Shown: piece by piece, positions 32,846-41,797 of the stretch | Layout: each line of letters begins with the position of its first letter | How positions within the stretch are numbered: position 1 is the stretch's first letter | DNA from: Massilia sp. IC2-278 | GTDB taxonomy: Bacteria; Pseudomonadota; Gammaproteobacteria; Burkholderiales; Burkholderiaceae_D | NCBI RefSeq assembly: GCF_020708045.1 | Contig: NZ_JAJFES010000014.1 | Coordinates: forward strand, 62,001-126,000 | Length of the DNA stretch: 64,000 nucleotides | Reading direction: 5' to 3' | Translations under genes and position numbers: made by a program | The notes under the pieces: generated by a model | Seen by the model: only the letters and a program-made list of their open reading frames with translations | Told to the model about the DNA's origin: nothing | The model's database searches: none

Positions 32846-33916
32846 CTATTGCGGCTTGACCGCCGACGCGGAACGTCGTGCGCGTTCAGCCGTTTGTGCG
32901 GCTGCCAAGCCTGTTTCGAATGCGGTCGGGGCCACCGTTTTCTCCGCCGTTTTCTTCGCCATGTTCCTTTTACCCGCGCGTTGATCGACGTCGCCCGCTA
33001 TCGTTTCGGCGATGCGGAAGCCTTCACCGACGCTGCTGCGATTGTCCTTGCCTGCATGTCCGCGATACGTCGGGCTGACGCCGACCGCCGCATTGTTGTA
33101 GCTGCCGCCGCGGTGGATCACCATGGCCGATCCGTGCCATGCCGGGCAGGCATTCGTCCAGGCCGATCCATCGCCTGGCGCACCTTCGTAATTCAGATGC
33201 TGGCAGTCCTCGACGAATTCCCCCACGTTGCCCAGCATGTCGTGCAGGCCGAACGCGTTCGGTGCGTACATGCCCACCACCGTGGTCAATTCCGCACCGT
33301 CGTCACAATGGATTTCCTCCCGGGTCTTGCCGGTCAGGCGCGCGATCGCCGCCTTGCCGCTGCGATCGAACACATTGCCGTACTTGCACAAGGCGGCAGG
33401 ATCGTCGCCGAACGGATAACGGCCCTTGCCGCCGGCGCGCGCGGCATATTCCCATTCCGCCTCGCTGGGCAAGCGGTAGTGTTTTCCGGTTTGCTTCGAC
33501 AGCCATGCAAGGTAAGCCTGGGCGTCGTTCCAGCTCACGCACAGGACGGGGTGATAATCGGTAGGCGCGTTGACAGGTGCATCCCAACCGGTCTTGCCCA
33601 CTTCCATGCCCCAATCGTTGGCGGCGAGTTTCCAGCAGTCGCCAGTGGCCTGGTAGCCGGTCGCCTCGACAAACTGGCGAAACTGCCCGACCGTGGTTTC
33701 GTACCTGGACAGCCGGAAGGATGTGATCCTGACCGGATGCATCGGCTCGGAAATGGGAAAGTCAGGGTCCTTGGGATTGGCAAGGCTTCCCATCATGAAT
33801 TCGCCTCCCTTGATCGTCACCATGGACGGTGCGATGACCTTGTCCTGGGCAGCGGCGGACGGCGCCTCCAGGCCAGCCAGGATGAGCAACGATAAAATGA
33901 CGTAGTTTTTTTTCAT
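32846..33916 (-). CDS. secreted SUMF1-domain (formylglycine-enzyme-like) protein
   Basis: A 356-residue protein with a signal peptide (MKKNYVILSLLILAGLEAPSAAA). The FGE-sulfatase fold is clear: VTIKGGEFMMGS, SRYETTVGQFRQFVEATGY, YRLPSEAEWEYAARAGG, GLHDMLGNVGEFVEDC and HRGGSYNN. The paired cysteines of true formylglycine-generating enzymes are not found at the expected C-terminal place, so it is probably not an active sulfatase maturase. A basic Ala/Lys-rich tail of about 40 residues follows the domain. ATG 33916 is preferred. Confidence 0.85.
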   Translation of the reverse strand: MKKNYVILSLLILAGLEAPSAAAQDKVIAPSMVTIKGGEFMMGSLANPKDPDFPISEPMHPVRITSFRLSRYETTVGQFRQFVEATGYQATGDCWKLAANDWGMEVGKTGWDAPVNAPTDYHPVLCVSWNDAQAYLAWLSKQTGKHYRLPSEAEWEYAARAGGKGRYPFGDDPAALCKYGNVFDRSGKAAIARLTGKTREEIHCDDGAELTTVVGMYAPNAFGLHDMLGNVGEFVEDCQHLNYEGAPGDGSAWTNACPAWHGSAMVIHRGGSYNNAAVGVSPTYRGHAGKDNRSSVGEGFRIAETIAGDVDQRAGKRNMAKKTAEKTVAPTAFETGLAAAQTAERARRSASAVKPQ

Positions 33917-34038
33917 AGAAGTGGCGTGAGAAAAGAAAACCTGCCGCGACCGGCGCGAGCGCGTCGCGGCAGAGTACACAGCCGTTCCATGGAAAACGGC
34001 CAGCCGCCAGTCTGGTCCGTCAAGGCAGGAAAAACGCC

Positions 34039-35235
34039 CTAGCCGATCGGCGCGGACGTCCTGGCATGCTGGCTGCGCCAGCTGGACGGCGCTAAGCCAC
34101 TGATTTTCTTGAAAGATGCATTGAACGTGGATTTGCTGCTGAAGCCCGCTGCAAATGCCAGTTCAAGCAATGTACGCGTGTCGTTGGCGCGGTCGCGCAT
34201 CATTTCCTGGATGGCGGCGACACGCAAGCCGTTGATGTAATCGAAAAAACTCAAGCCCAGTACGTCGTTGAGATACTGGGACACCAGCTGGGGCGATGTG
34301 CCGATGCATTCGGCCAGGTCGGTCAGCCGGATATCGGGATTGAGGTAACCGCGCGCATCCGCTACCCAGCGTTCCAGGCGCCGGCCGATTAACGCGCTTG
34401 CCGCGTTGGTCATGCCGGAGCGCGCATATTTATGGGATGCCAGCGCATCGGCAGCACCGGATGACGAGGGCTCGGCGGGCGATGCCGGCTCGACGGGCGG
34501 TGCAACCGGAACTTTGTCAGCGCCGGTGGCGTTTTCAGGGACGGATTTATCTGCTTCGCCTGCGCCGATCCGCGACGTGAAGACGGCAGTCTGGCGTAGC
34601 CCGAACCAGCCGACGAAGTACAGGGTAACCAGACGGCCCAGAATCAGCAGCAGTTGCCAGTACCCGCCAACCAGGTTGGCCGGGAACCACAGGATCAGCA
34701 ATGTAATAAAACTCAGGCTGAGCCAGGAAAGCCAATGCAATTCACGGCGATCAATCGAGGAATAATGTACGCGCAAGCGCTGACGGTATTGCCTGAGCCG
34801 GTACAGCGCCGCAAGGGCATAAGCGCCGGCCAGCATCTGAAAACCCAGTAGCAGCATGTTGAACAAAGGCCGCGATCCATCCAGCAGCAAGCGCAGCAGG
34901 TCGATGCCGGATAACCGGGAGCGCCCATACGCCAGGGCGCATACCAGCAGGGCAAGGGGCAGGAAATGCCAACGCTGGCGGCGAGCATTACCGAGGCCAG
35001 TCAGGCTGCGCACATAGCAGTAGAAGAATGCGCCGACACCTGCAAGCGGCCAGTCGAACAGGCCGAACAGTTGCGGAAACCGCGCGTACACCGGAAAGGC
35101 CAGCGACAGCAGCGAGATCGACAGGATGAACAAGCCCAGCCAGCCATTCGCGGGCCGGCTGCGCGTCATGGCAAGCAACGGCAATGCCAGGAAGAGACCG
35201 AGCAATCCAGCCGATACGTCGATGCCGGCTAACAT
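34039..35235 (-). CDS. membrane-anchored AraC-family transcriptional regulator
   Basis: A 398-residue protein with about seven hydrophobic helices in the first 215 residues, an acidic Pro/Ala-rich linker (about 225-265), and a C-terminal AraC domain with two helix-turn-helix units (DIRLTDLAECIGTSPQLVSQ and TLLELAFAAGFSSKSTFNASFKK). Membrane AraC regulators of this kind are thought to sense envelope or lipid signals. Target genes are unknown; the adjacent SUMF1-domain gene downstream on the same strand is a candidate. Confidence 0.88.
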   Translation of the reverse strand: MLAGIDVSAGLLGLFLALPLLAMTRSRPANGWLGLFILSISLLSLAFPVYARFPQLFGLFDWPLAGVGAFFYCYVRSLTGLGNARRQRWHFLPLALLVCALAYGRSRLSGIDLLRLLLDGSRPLFNMLLLGFQMLAGAYALAALYRLRQYRQRLRVHYSSIDRRELHWLSWLSLSFITLLILWFPANLVGGYWQLLLILGRLVTLYFVGWFGLRQTAVFTSRIGAGEADKSVPENATGADKVPVAPPVEPASPAEPSSSGAADALASHKYARSGMTNAASALIGRRLERWVADARGYLNPDIRLTDLAECIGTSPQLVSQYLNDVLGLSFFDYINGLRVAAIQEMMRDRANDTRTLLELAFAAGFSSKSTFNASFKKISGLAPSSWRSQHARTSAPIG

Positions 35236-35299
35236 GGCGCCGCCCGGTCAACAGCTTCCGGTAACACCATCCGGGTAGCGCGGCGCTCCGTAGTAGGCT

Positions 35300-35815
35300 T
35301 CAAGAATAGGTTTCCAGCACCTGGTACACGCCGCCATTGTCCGGCTGCGATTCGACCAGCGCATAGCCATCGACTTTCCACACCAGCGGCGGCGCTTCGG
35401 GCGGCAGTGCGACGCCGCTGGCGCGCCGTGCAAACGTCACGTGCGGCCGGTACTTGCGCGCTTCCGGCTGCAGGCCGAGGGCAACGAGGGCGTTCGACAG
35501 CTGGGCGTGCAGTTCCAGCAGCTCGGGCGGTTCGCTGGAGGGTTCGAGCACGGCAATGCCGTTGTGCCAGAGCTTGGGCACACCCAGCGTCAATTCGAAA
35601 GGAGTAAAGGGAACGGCAAACCCGCGCCGCAGATCCGGCACGCGTTCTCCCGGCACGCTGCCGAGGAAGTGCAGCGTGACGTGGAGTTTATCCGGGTGAA
35701 CCGGACTGGCGCCGCGCGGCCAGTCCCAGAGGTCGCGCCGCTCGCGCAGCGCATGCCGGACCGCAGGGTCCGGCCACAGGGCGAGGAACAGGCGAGTATG
35801 CGAGCCGCTGTCCAT
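35300..35815 (-). CDS. thpR: RNA 2',3'-cyclic phosphodiesterase
   Basis: A 171-residue 2H-family phosphoesterase (LigT/ThpR). The two catalytic histidine motifs are HVTLHFLGSV near residue 45 and HVTFARRA near residue 127. It opens RNA 2',3'-cyclic phosphates. It lies 11 bp downstream of panB on the same strand. Confidence 0.9.
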   Translation of the reverse strand: MDSGSHTRLFLALWPDPAVRHALRERRDLWDWPRGASPVHPDKLHVTLHFLGSVPGERVPDLRRGFAVPFTPFELTLGVPKLWHNGIAVLEPSSEPPELLELHAQLSNALVALGLQPEARKYRPHVTFARRASGVALPPEAPPLVWKVDGYALVESQPDNGGVYQVLETYS

Positions 35816-35826
35816 CGCTCTTCCTG

Positions 35827-36684
35827 TCAGAAGCAGTGTTCCGGCGCCGGGAAGCTGCCGTCCTGCACCGCCGCCACATAGGCTTGCACGGCGCCGTCGA
35901 TGCTGGTCTGGCCGTCCATGAAGTTTTTCACGAAACGCGCCTTGTGGCCTGGGAAGACGCCCAGCATGTCGTGCATGACGAGCACCTGGCCCGAGGTGTC
36001 GGGGCCGGCGCCGATGCCGATGGTCGGCACCTGCAGCGATTCCGTGACTTCCTTGCCCAGCGCCGACGGCACCGCTTCCAGCAGCACGATGGCCGCGCCG
36101 GCCGCCTGCAGGGCCAGCGCATCGTTCTTCAGGCGCTCGGCGCCTTCACTGGTCTTGCCCTGCACCTTGAAGCCGCCCAGCTGGTGCACGAACTGCGGGG
36201 TCAGGCCGATGTGGGCGCAGACCGGGATGCCGCGTTCGGCCAGGAAAGCAACCGTCTCGGCGAGCCAGGCGCCGCCCTCGATCTTCACCATCTGGGCGCC
36301 GGCGCGCATCAGGGCGGCGGCGCTCTCGAAGGCGATTTCCTTGGTGGCGTAGCTGGCAAATGGCAGGTCGGAGACGATCAGGGCATTCTTGTTGCCGCGT
36401 ACGACAGACGCCGTGTGGTAGACCATGTCGGCCAGGGTCACCGGCAGCGTCGACGAGTGGCCGGCGCAGACCATGCCCAGCGAATCGCCGATCAGCAGGA
36501 TATCGACGCCGCAGCGGTCCATCAACGAGGCGAAGCTGGCGTCGTAGCAGGTCAGCATGGCGATCTTGGTGCCCGCCGCGCGCATGGCGTGCAGGGCGGG
36601 AATCGTGACGGGTTTGCGCGCCGGCCTGGATGGTGGTGGGGTGTCGCCGCCAGTCATTTCCTTGCCTTGCAAATAAGCGCTCAT
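35827..36684 (-). CDS. panB: 3-methyl-2-oxobutanoate hydroxymethyltransferase
   Basis: A 285-residue enzyme for ketopantoate synthesis, the first step of pantothenate and CoA biosynthesis. IAMLTCYDASFASLMD, LIGDSLGMVCAGHSSTLPVT and VPTIGIGAGPDTSGQVLVMHD are canonical. A second ATG sits six bases upstream, but ATG 36684 has AAGG at better spacing. panC is not in the window. Confidence 0.95.
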   Translation of the reverse strand: MSAYLQGKEMTGGDTPPPSRPARKPVTIPALHAMRAAGTKIAMLTCYDASFASLMDRCGVDILLIGDSLGMVCAGHSSTLPVTLADMVYHTASVVRGNKNALIVSDLPFASYATKEIAFESAAALMRAGAQMVKIEGGAWLAETVAFLAERGIPVCAHIGLTPQFVHQLGGFKVQGKTSEGAERLKNDALALQAAGAAIVLLEAVPSALGKEVTESLQVPTIGIGAGPDTSGQVLVMHDMLGVFPGHKARFVKNFMDGQTSIDGAVQAYVAAVQDGSFPAPEHCF

Positions 36685-36771
36685 GGTCATCCTTTGAAAT
36701 ACGAAATAATCAACGGCGTAGTGTAATGCCGTCTACAAAATCCTGCCGGAGCCGCCGGTTTCCCCAGCGCT

Positions 36772-37119
36772 TCAGCTACGGAAAATGAAATACACCGCGC
36801 CCACCAGGCACAGCGCCGCCCATACGTAGTCGAGCTTGAACGGCTGGTTCATGTAGAACATCGCGAACGGCACGAACACGGTCAGCGTGATCGCTTCCTG
36901 CATGATCTTCAACTGGGCCAGGCTGTATTGCGTGGCGCCGATGCGGTTGGCCGGCACCTGCAGCAGGTATTCGAACAGGGCGATGCCCCAGCTGATCAAT
37001 GCGGCGATGTACCAGGCGCGGTTGTTCAGGCTCTTCAGGTGCCCGTACCAGGCAAAGGTCATGAAGATGTTCGACAAGACCAGGAGGCCCGCGGTCTGGA
37101 AGAAAACGGGAATCTGCAT
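36772..37119 (-). CDS. DMT-superfamily membrane protein (DUF486)
   Basis: A 115-residue protein with four hydrophobic helices. FMTFAWYGHLKSLNNRAWYIA, LLQVPANRIG and LAQLKIMQEAITL are the DUF486 hallmarks. Function unknown; the fold is that of small drug/metabolite transporters. It lies 3 bp downstream of folK, likely in the same transcript. Confidence 0.85.
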   Translation of the reverse strand: MQIPVFFQTAGLLVLSNIFMTFAWYGHLKSLNNRAWYIAALISWGIALFEYLLQVPANRIGATQYSLAQLKIMQEAITLTVFVPFAMFYMNQPFKLDYVWAALCLVGAVYFIFRS

Positions 37120-37122
37120 GCG

Positions 37123-37596
37123 CTAGTCCAGTCTGGCGATGGCCTGGCCGGCCACGCCAGGCAGGAAATCGGCGGCGCGGCCGCGGCCGGGAATGGCGAT
37201 GTCGGGAGCGATTTCCAGCAGCGGCGCCAGCACGAAGGCGCGCTCATGCATGCGCGGATGCGGCACGGTGAGGGTGGGGGTATCGACCACGGCATCGCCA
37301 ACCAGCAGCAAATCCAGGTCCAGCGTGCGCGGCGCGTTGCGGTAGGGGCGCTCGCGGCCGTGTGCCTGTTCGATGTCCATCAGCGCCGCCAGCAGGGCGT
37401 GCGCATCGAGACCGGTATCGACGGCGGCCACCGCATTGATGTAGTCGTCGCCCGAGGAATCGATCGGCGCGGTGCGCCAGCAGCCGGAGGCGGCATGCAA
37501 ACGGCAGCCCGGATACGCATCCAGGCGCGCCAGGGCGTCGCGCACGTTGGCGCGCGCATCGCCCAGGTTGGCGCCGATGCCGACGTAGGCGATCAT
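37123..37596 (-). CDS. folK: 6-hydroxymethyl-dihydropterin pyrophosphokinase
   Basis: A 157-residue HPPK of folate synthesis. AYVGIGANLGDARANV opens the protein, and the signature RNAPRTLDLDLLLVG and VPHPRMHERAFVLAPLLEI follow. Its ATG 37596 overlaps the pcnB stop (ATGA). Part of hda-HAD-pcnB-folK, a conserved order in Burkholderiales. Confidence 0.95.
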   Translation of the reverse strand: MIAYVGIGANLGDARANVRDALARLDAYPGCRLHAASGCWRTAPIDSSGDDYINAVAAVDTGLDAHALLAALMDIEQAHGRERPYRNAPRTLDLDLLLVGDAVVDTPTLTVPHPRMHERAFVLAPLLEIAPDIAIPGRGRAADFLPGVAGQAIARLD

Positions 37597-38972
37597 TCCT
37601 CGGCGCCGCCCGAGCCGGCTGCAGCGGCGGCGGTGCCTTCGGCGTTGCGGTGGCGCGGGCCACGGCGCGGTGCGCGCTTTTTCTTTTCGCCGGCGGCCGG
37701 GCGCGCATTCGCCTGGGTCAGCAGGCGTTCGCGCTCGCCAGATTCGGCTTCGTAGAAGGCGGTCCACCATTCGCCGATCTCGGCATCGAGTTCGCCCGAG
37801 GCGCAGCGCAGCAGCAGGAAGTCGTAGCCGGCGCGGAAGCGCGGGTTCTCCAGCAGTTTATAAGGCGCCTTGCCCTGGCGGCGCTCGAAGCGCGGCTGCA
37901 TGGCCCAGATGTCGCGCATGTCGGTGGCGATGCGGCGCTGCAGGGCCAGGTTCTCGGTCTGGGTTTCCAGCACGTCGTCGGCGGCCAGGTGCAGGGCGGG
38001 AATCGGCGACTCGCCAGCGGCGCGGTAGGCGGTCCACTTTTCCAGCACCTGGTGCCACAGCAGCGAAGCGAACAGGAAGCCCGGCGAGACGCCTTTGCCG
38101 GCTTTCACGCGGCCATCGGTCGACTCCAGCGCCAGGGTCACGAACTTCATGCCGATCGGCTGCTCCAGCACCACGTCGAGCAGGGGCAGGAGGCCGTGGT
38201 GCAGGCCGGCCGAACGCAGCTCCTTCAGGCAGGCCAGCGCGTGGCCCGAGAGCAGGAGTTTCAGCATTTCGTCGAACACGCGCGCGGCCGGCACGTTGTC
38301 GATCAGCGGCGCCATCACCGGGATCGGCGCGCGCGTGGTCGGCTCGATCGTGAAGCCGAGTTTCGCGGCAAACCGCACCACGCGCAGCATGCGCACCGGG
38401 TCTTCGCGGTAGCGCGCTTCGGGCACGCCGATGATGCGCAGGGTCTTGTCGCGGATGTCCTCGATGCCGCCGTGGTAGTCCAGCACGGTCTGCGTGGCCG
38501 GATCGTAGTACATCGCGTTGATGGTGAAGTCGCGGCGCGCGGCATCCTCGTGCTGGGGACCGAAGTTATTGTCGCGCAGGACGCGGCCGTGCTCGTCCTT
38601 CGGCGCGTTGGCGCTGCCGGCGCCGCGGAAGGTGGTCACTTCCAGCAGCTCCTGGCCGAACATCACGTGCACGATCTGGAAGCGGCGGCCGATGATGAAG
38701 GCGCGGCGGAACAGTTTTTTCACTTGCTCGGGCGTGGCGTCGGTGGCGATGTCGAAGTCTTTCGGCTTCACGCCCAGCAGCAGGTCGCGCACGGCGCCGC
38801 CGACCACGAAGGCCTTGAAGCCGGCTTCCTGCAGGGTTTGCGTCAGGCGGATCGCGTTTGGCGACAGCAGTTTGAGGTCGATGCCGTGCTGCTCGACGCC
38901 GAGGGTCACCGGTTCGGTAGGGTTGCGCCCGTCTTTCACGCCAAGGATTTTACGGATGAATTTTTTAATCAT
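37593..38972 (-). CDS. pcnB: poly(A) polymerase I
   Basis: A 459-residue class II nucleotidyltransferase that polyadenylates RNA. FVVGGAVRDLLLGVKPKDFD gives the catalytic aspartates, and RRAFIIGRRFQIVHV is the sequence that marks PcnB apart from CCA-adding enzymes. The C-terminus is a basic, low-complexity tail (KKKRAPRRGPRHRN) typical of RNA-binding PcnB tails. ATG 38972 overlaps the preceding HAD gene end by a few bases. Confidence 0.95.
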   Translation of the reverse strand: MIKKFIRKILGVKDGRNPTEPVTLGVEQHGIDLKLLSPNAIRLTQTLQEAGFKAFVVGGAVRDLLLGVKPKDFDIATDATPEQVKKLFRRAFIIGRRFQIVHVMFGQELLEVTTFRGAGSANAPKDEHGRVLRDNNFGPQHEDAARRDFTINAMYYDPATQTVLDYHGGIEDIRDKTLRIIGVPEARYREDPVRMLRVVRFAAKLGFTIEPTTRAPIPVMAPLIDNVPAARVFDEMLKLLLSGHALACLKELRSAGLHHGLLPLLDVVLEQPIGMKFVTLALESTDGRVKAGKGVSPGFLFASLLWHQVLEKWTAYRAAGESPIPALHLAADDVLETQTENLALQRRIATDMRDIWAMQPRFERRQGKAPYKLLENPRFRAGYDFLLLRCASGELDAEIGEWWTAFYEAESGERERLLTQANARPAAGEKKKRAPRRGPRHRNAEGTAAAAAGSGGAEE

Positions 38973-39639
38973 TGAAAAGATGAAGTAGTGGCCAGCCGTT
39001 GGCGTGTGCGTGTTGGGCGAGCGCCGCGTTGGGGTTGGTCGCAACCGGGTCCGACACTACGGATAATAGTGGAATATCGTTGTGCGAGTCGCTGTAGAAC
39101 CAGCTGCGCTCGAAGGAGGCGAACTGACGGCCCAGGCCTTCCAGCCAGGCGTGCATGTGCGTGACCTTGCCCGGCCCCGAGGTCGGGGTGCCGGCCAGCT
39201 TGCCGGTCAGGCGGCCAGCGGCGTCCAGCGCGGGCATGGCGGCGATGTGGTGCTCCACGCCGAAGGCCCTGGCGATCGGCGCCGTGATGTAGTGGTTGGT
39301 GGCGGTGATGATGGCCACCAGGTCACCGGCGTCGAGGTGGCGCTGCACCAGGGCGCGCGCCTGCGGGCGGATCGCCGGAACGATCACTTCCTCCATGTAC
39401 CGGGCGTGCATGGCGTCGAGCTCGGTGCGCGGATAGCGCGCCAGGGTGCCGAGGGCGAATTCCAGGTACTCCACGGGGTCGAGCACGCCGGCCTGGTACT
39501 GGGCAAAAAAGTCGTCGTTGCGGCGCTTGTATTCGAGCGCGTCGACGGCCCCGATCCGTACCAGGAACTGGCCCCACTCGTAATCCGAGTCGATCGGCAG
39601 CAGGGTGTGGTCGAGGTCAAACAGCGCAAGGTTTTTCAT
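38965..39639 (-). CDS. HAD-IB family hydrolase
   Basis: A 224-residue HAD phosphatase of the SerB-like subfamily IB. Motif I is ALFDLDHTLLPIDSD with the nucleophile Asp and the acid-base Asp; motif II ITATNHYIT and motif III/IV (FYSDSHNDIPLL) are clear. Substrate not known; related proteins act on phosphoserine or lipid phosphates. Overlaps hda by four bases upstream and pcnB by eight downstream. Confidence 0.9.
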   Translation of the reverse strand: MKNLALFDLDHTLLPIDSDYEWGQFLVRIGAVDALEYKRRNDDFFAQYQAGVLDPVEYLEFALGTLARYPRTELDAMHARYMEEVIVPAIRPQARALVQRHLDAGDLVAIITATNHYITAPIARAFGVEHHIAAMPALDAAGRLTGKLAGTPTSGPGKVTHMHAWLEGLGRQFASFERSWFYSDSHNDIPLLSVVSDPVATNPNAALAQHAHANGWPLLHLFND

Positions 39640-40322
39640 TCTTTGGATTCCGGCTGCGGGGTTCCCTGGAGCAGCAAGTCGCGCAGCAGCGGCAGCGTGA
39701 CGGGGCGCTGGGTTTCGAGCGAATACTGGTCGAGGGCGTCCAGCATCGTCGCCAGGGAGCGCATGTCGCGCTTGAAATGGGACAGCAAATAGGGTAACAC
39801 GCTGGCCGACAGCGTCAAACCGCGCGCCTCGGCAGCTTGCGTGAGGGCGGCGATCTTCTCGTCGTCGGACAAGCCGTGGATCAGGTAGATCAGGCCCCAG
39901 CCCATGCGCGTGCGCAGGTCTTCGCGCACCGGCAGCACGGCCGGTGGCACCGGGCCGGTGGAGACCATGTAGGCGCCGTGTTCGCGGATCTGGTTGAACA
40001 GGGCAAAGGCGTCGATCTGGGCTTGCGGCGAGAGCAGGTTGCAGTCGTCCAGCAGGTAGAGCGTGATCTCCGGCGTAAACACAAATTCTTCGCTCGGCGC
40101 GTCGGCGGCGATGTAGCGCGAGGCCGGCGTGGCCGCCAGGCCCTGCAGCAAATGGGTCTTGCCGGCGCCGGTGTCGCCCCACAGGTAGGCGAAATGCTCG
40201 CGCGACGCGCGCTGCGCGAACTGGTGCATCAGGTGCGTGAGTTCCGCATTCGCCCCGACCTGGAAGGTATCGAGGCTCTGCGCCGGCGCTTCGGCGCCGA
40301 GATCGAGCACCAGCTGTTTCAT
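39636..40322 (-). CDS. hda: DnaA regulatory inactivator Hda
   Basis: A 228-residue AAA+ protein homologous to the central domain of DnaA. It starts MKQLVLDLG, the clamp-binding type N-terminus of Hda, and holds Walker A WGDTGAGKTHLL and an LLDDCNLL Walker B. With the beta clamp it stimulates ATP hydrolysis by DnaA after replication starts. Leads the hda-HAD-pcnB-folK transcript and is divergent from purM. ATG 40322; the longer upstream frame enters repeat copy D. Confidence 0.93.
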   Translation of the reverse strand: MKQLVLDLGAEAPAQSLDTFQVGANAELTHLMHQFAQRASREHFAYLWGDTGAGKTHLLQGLAATPASRYIAADAPSEEFVFTPEITLYLLDDCNLLSPQAQIDAFALFNQIREHGAYMVSTGPVPPAVLPVREDLRTRMGWGLIYLIHGLSDDEKIAALTQAAEARGLTLSASVLPYLLSHFKRDMRSLATMLDALDQYSLETQRPVTLPLLRDLLLQGTPQPESKE

Positions 40323-40649
40323 GGTGTCGGCCTCATGCGGGAATGATCGTGCATGATGGTGTGGGTTTCGTAGGGTGGGCCGGGCCACGAAAGGCACCTG
40401 TGCCCACGCTGTCTCACCGCATGCATGGTGGAACATCGAACGAAGTCCGTGCCGCCGCCCATACCCGACCGGAGCGCCGCCACAAGCTCGGCTGATTGTT
40501 CTCCAGTTGGCGAAAAGAATGGCATGTTTTTGTTGTTATCTCGGTTTAGCGGCGGTTTAGCGGTTGGGGCCAGCCCGTTTTGCTAGAATAGCGAATTGAC
40601 CAGAAACAGGTCTACGCCTTCTATTTTACCGCCTCCGCTGCTAAATACC
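40323..40649. other. 327-bp divergent region hda-purM
   Basis: Holds a solo arm of the palindromic repeat family (40370-40413), a perfect 11-bp tandem repeat (CGGTTTAGCGG twice, 40542-40563), and a TAGAAT -10-like hexamer at 40584-40589 for purM. Confidence 0.6.
40370..40413. repeat. palindromic repeat family, solo arm D
   Basis: GTAGGGTGGGCCGGGCC...GTGCCCACGC matches, read the same way, the inverse of the right arm of copy B including its extra CCGGGCC segment. No partner arm is seen within 200 bp. Confidence 0.65.
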
Positions 40650-41693
<1,044 letters not shown>

Positions 41694-41711
41694 GCTGGTC
41701 TGCAGCTCAGC

Positions 41712-41740
41712 AAAAAGGCGCTCCGAGGAGCGCCTTTTTT
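41712..41740 (+). terminator. Rho-independent terminator after purM
   Basis: AAGGCGCTC (41715-41723) pairs with GAGCGCCTT (41728-41736) around a four-base loop, with A-rich and T-rich flanks; it can work both ways. Confidence 0.85.
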
Positions 41741-41749
41741 ATTGTCCTC

Positions 41750-41780
41750 GTACGGTGAATGGCTACGCCGTCCACCGTAC
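41750..41780. repeat. short palindrome GTACGGTG...CACCGTAC
   Basis: GTACGGTG and CACCGTAC with GGCTACGCC between them form a hairpin between the purM terminator and the convergent peptidase gene. Its head is like that of copy C (GTACGGTGG), so it may be a minimal member of the same repeat family. Confidence 0.5.
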
Positions 41781-41797
41781 ATGATCAAGCTGATCGG

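Noticed and set aside
32846..33916. An active sulfatase-maturing formylglycine enzyme
   Set aside because: The cysteine pair expected near the C-terminal end of the domain is not there and no sulfatase gene is nearby.
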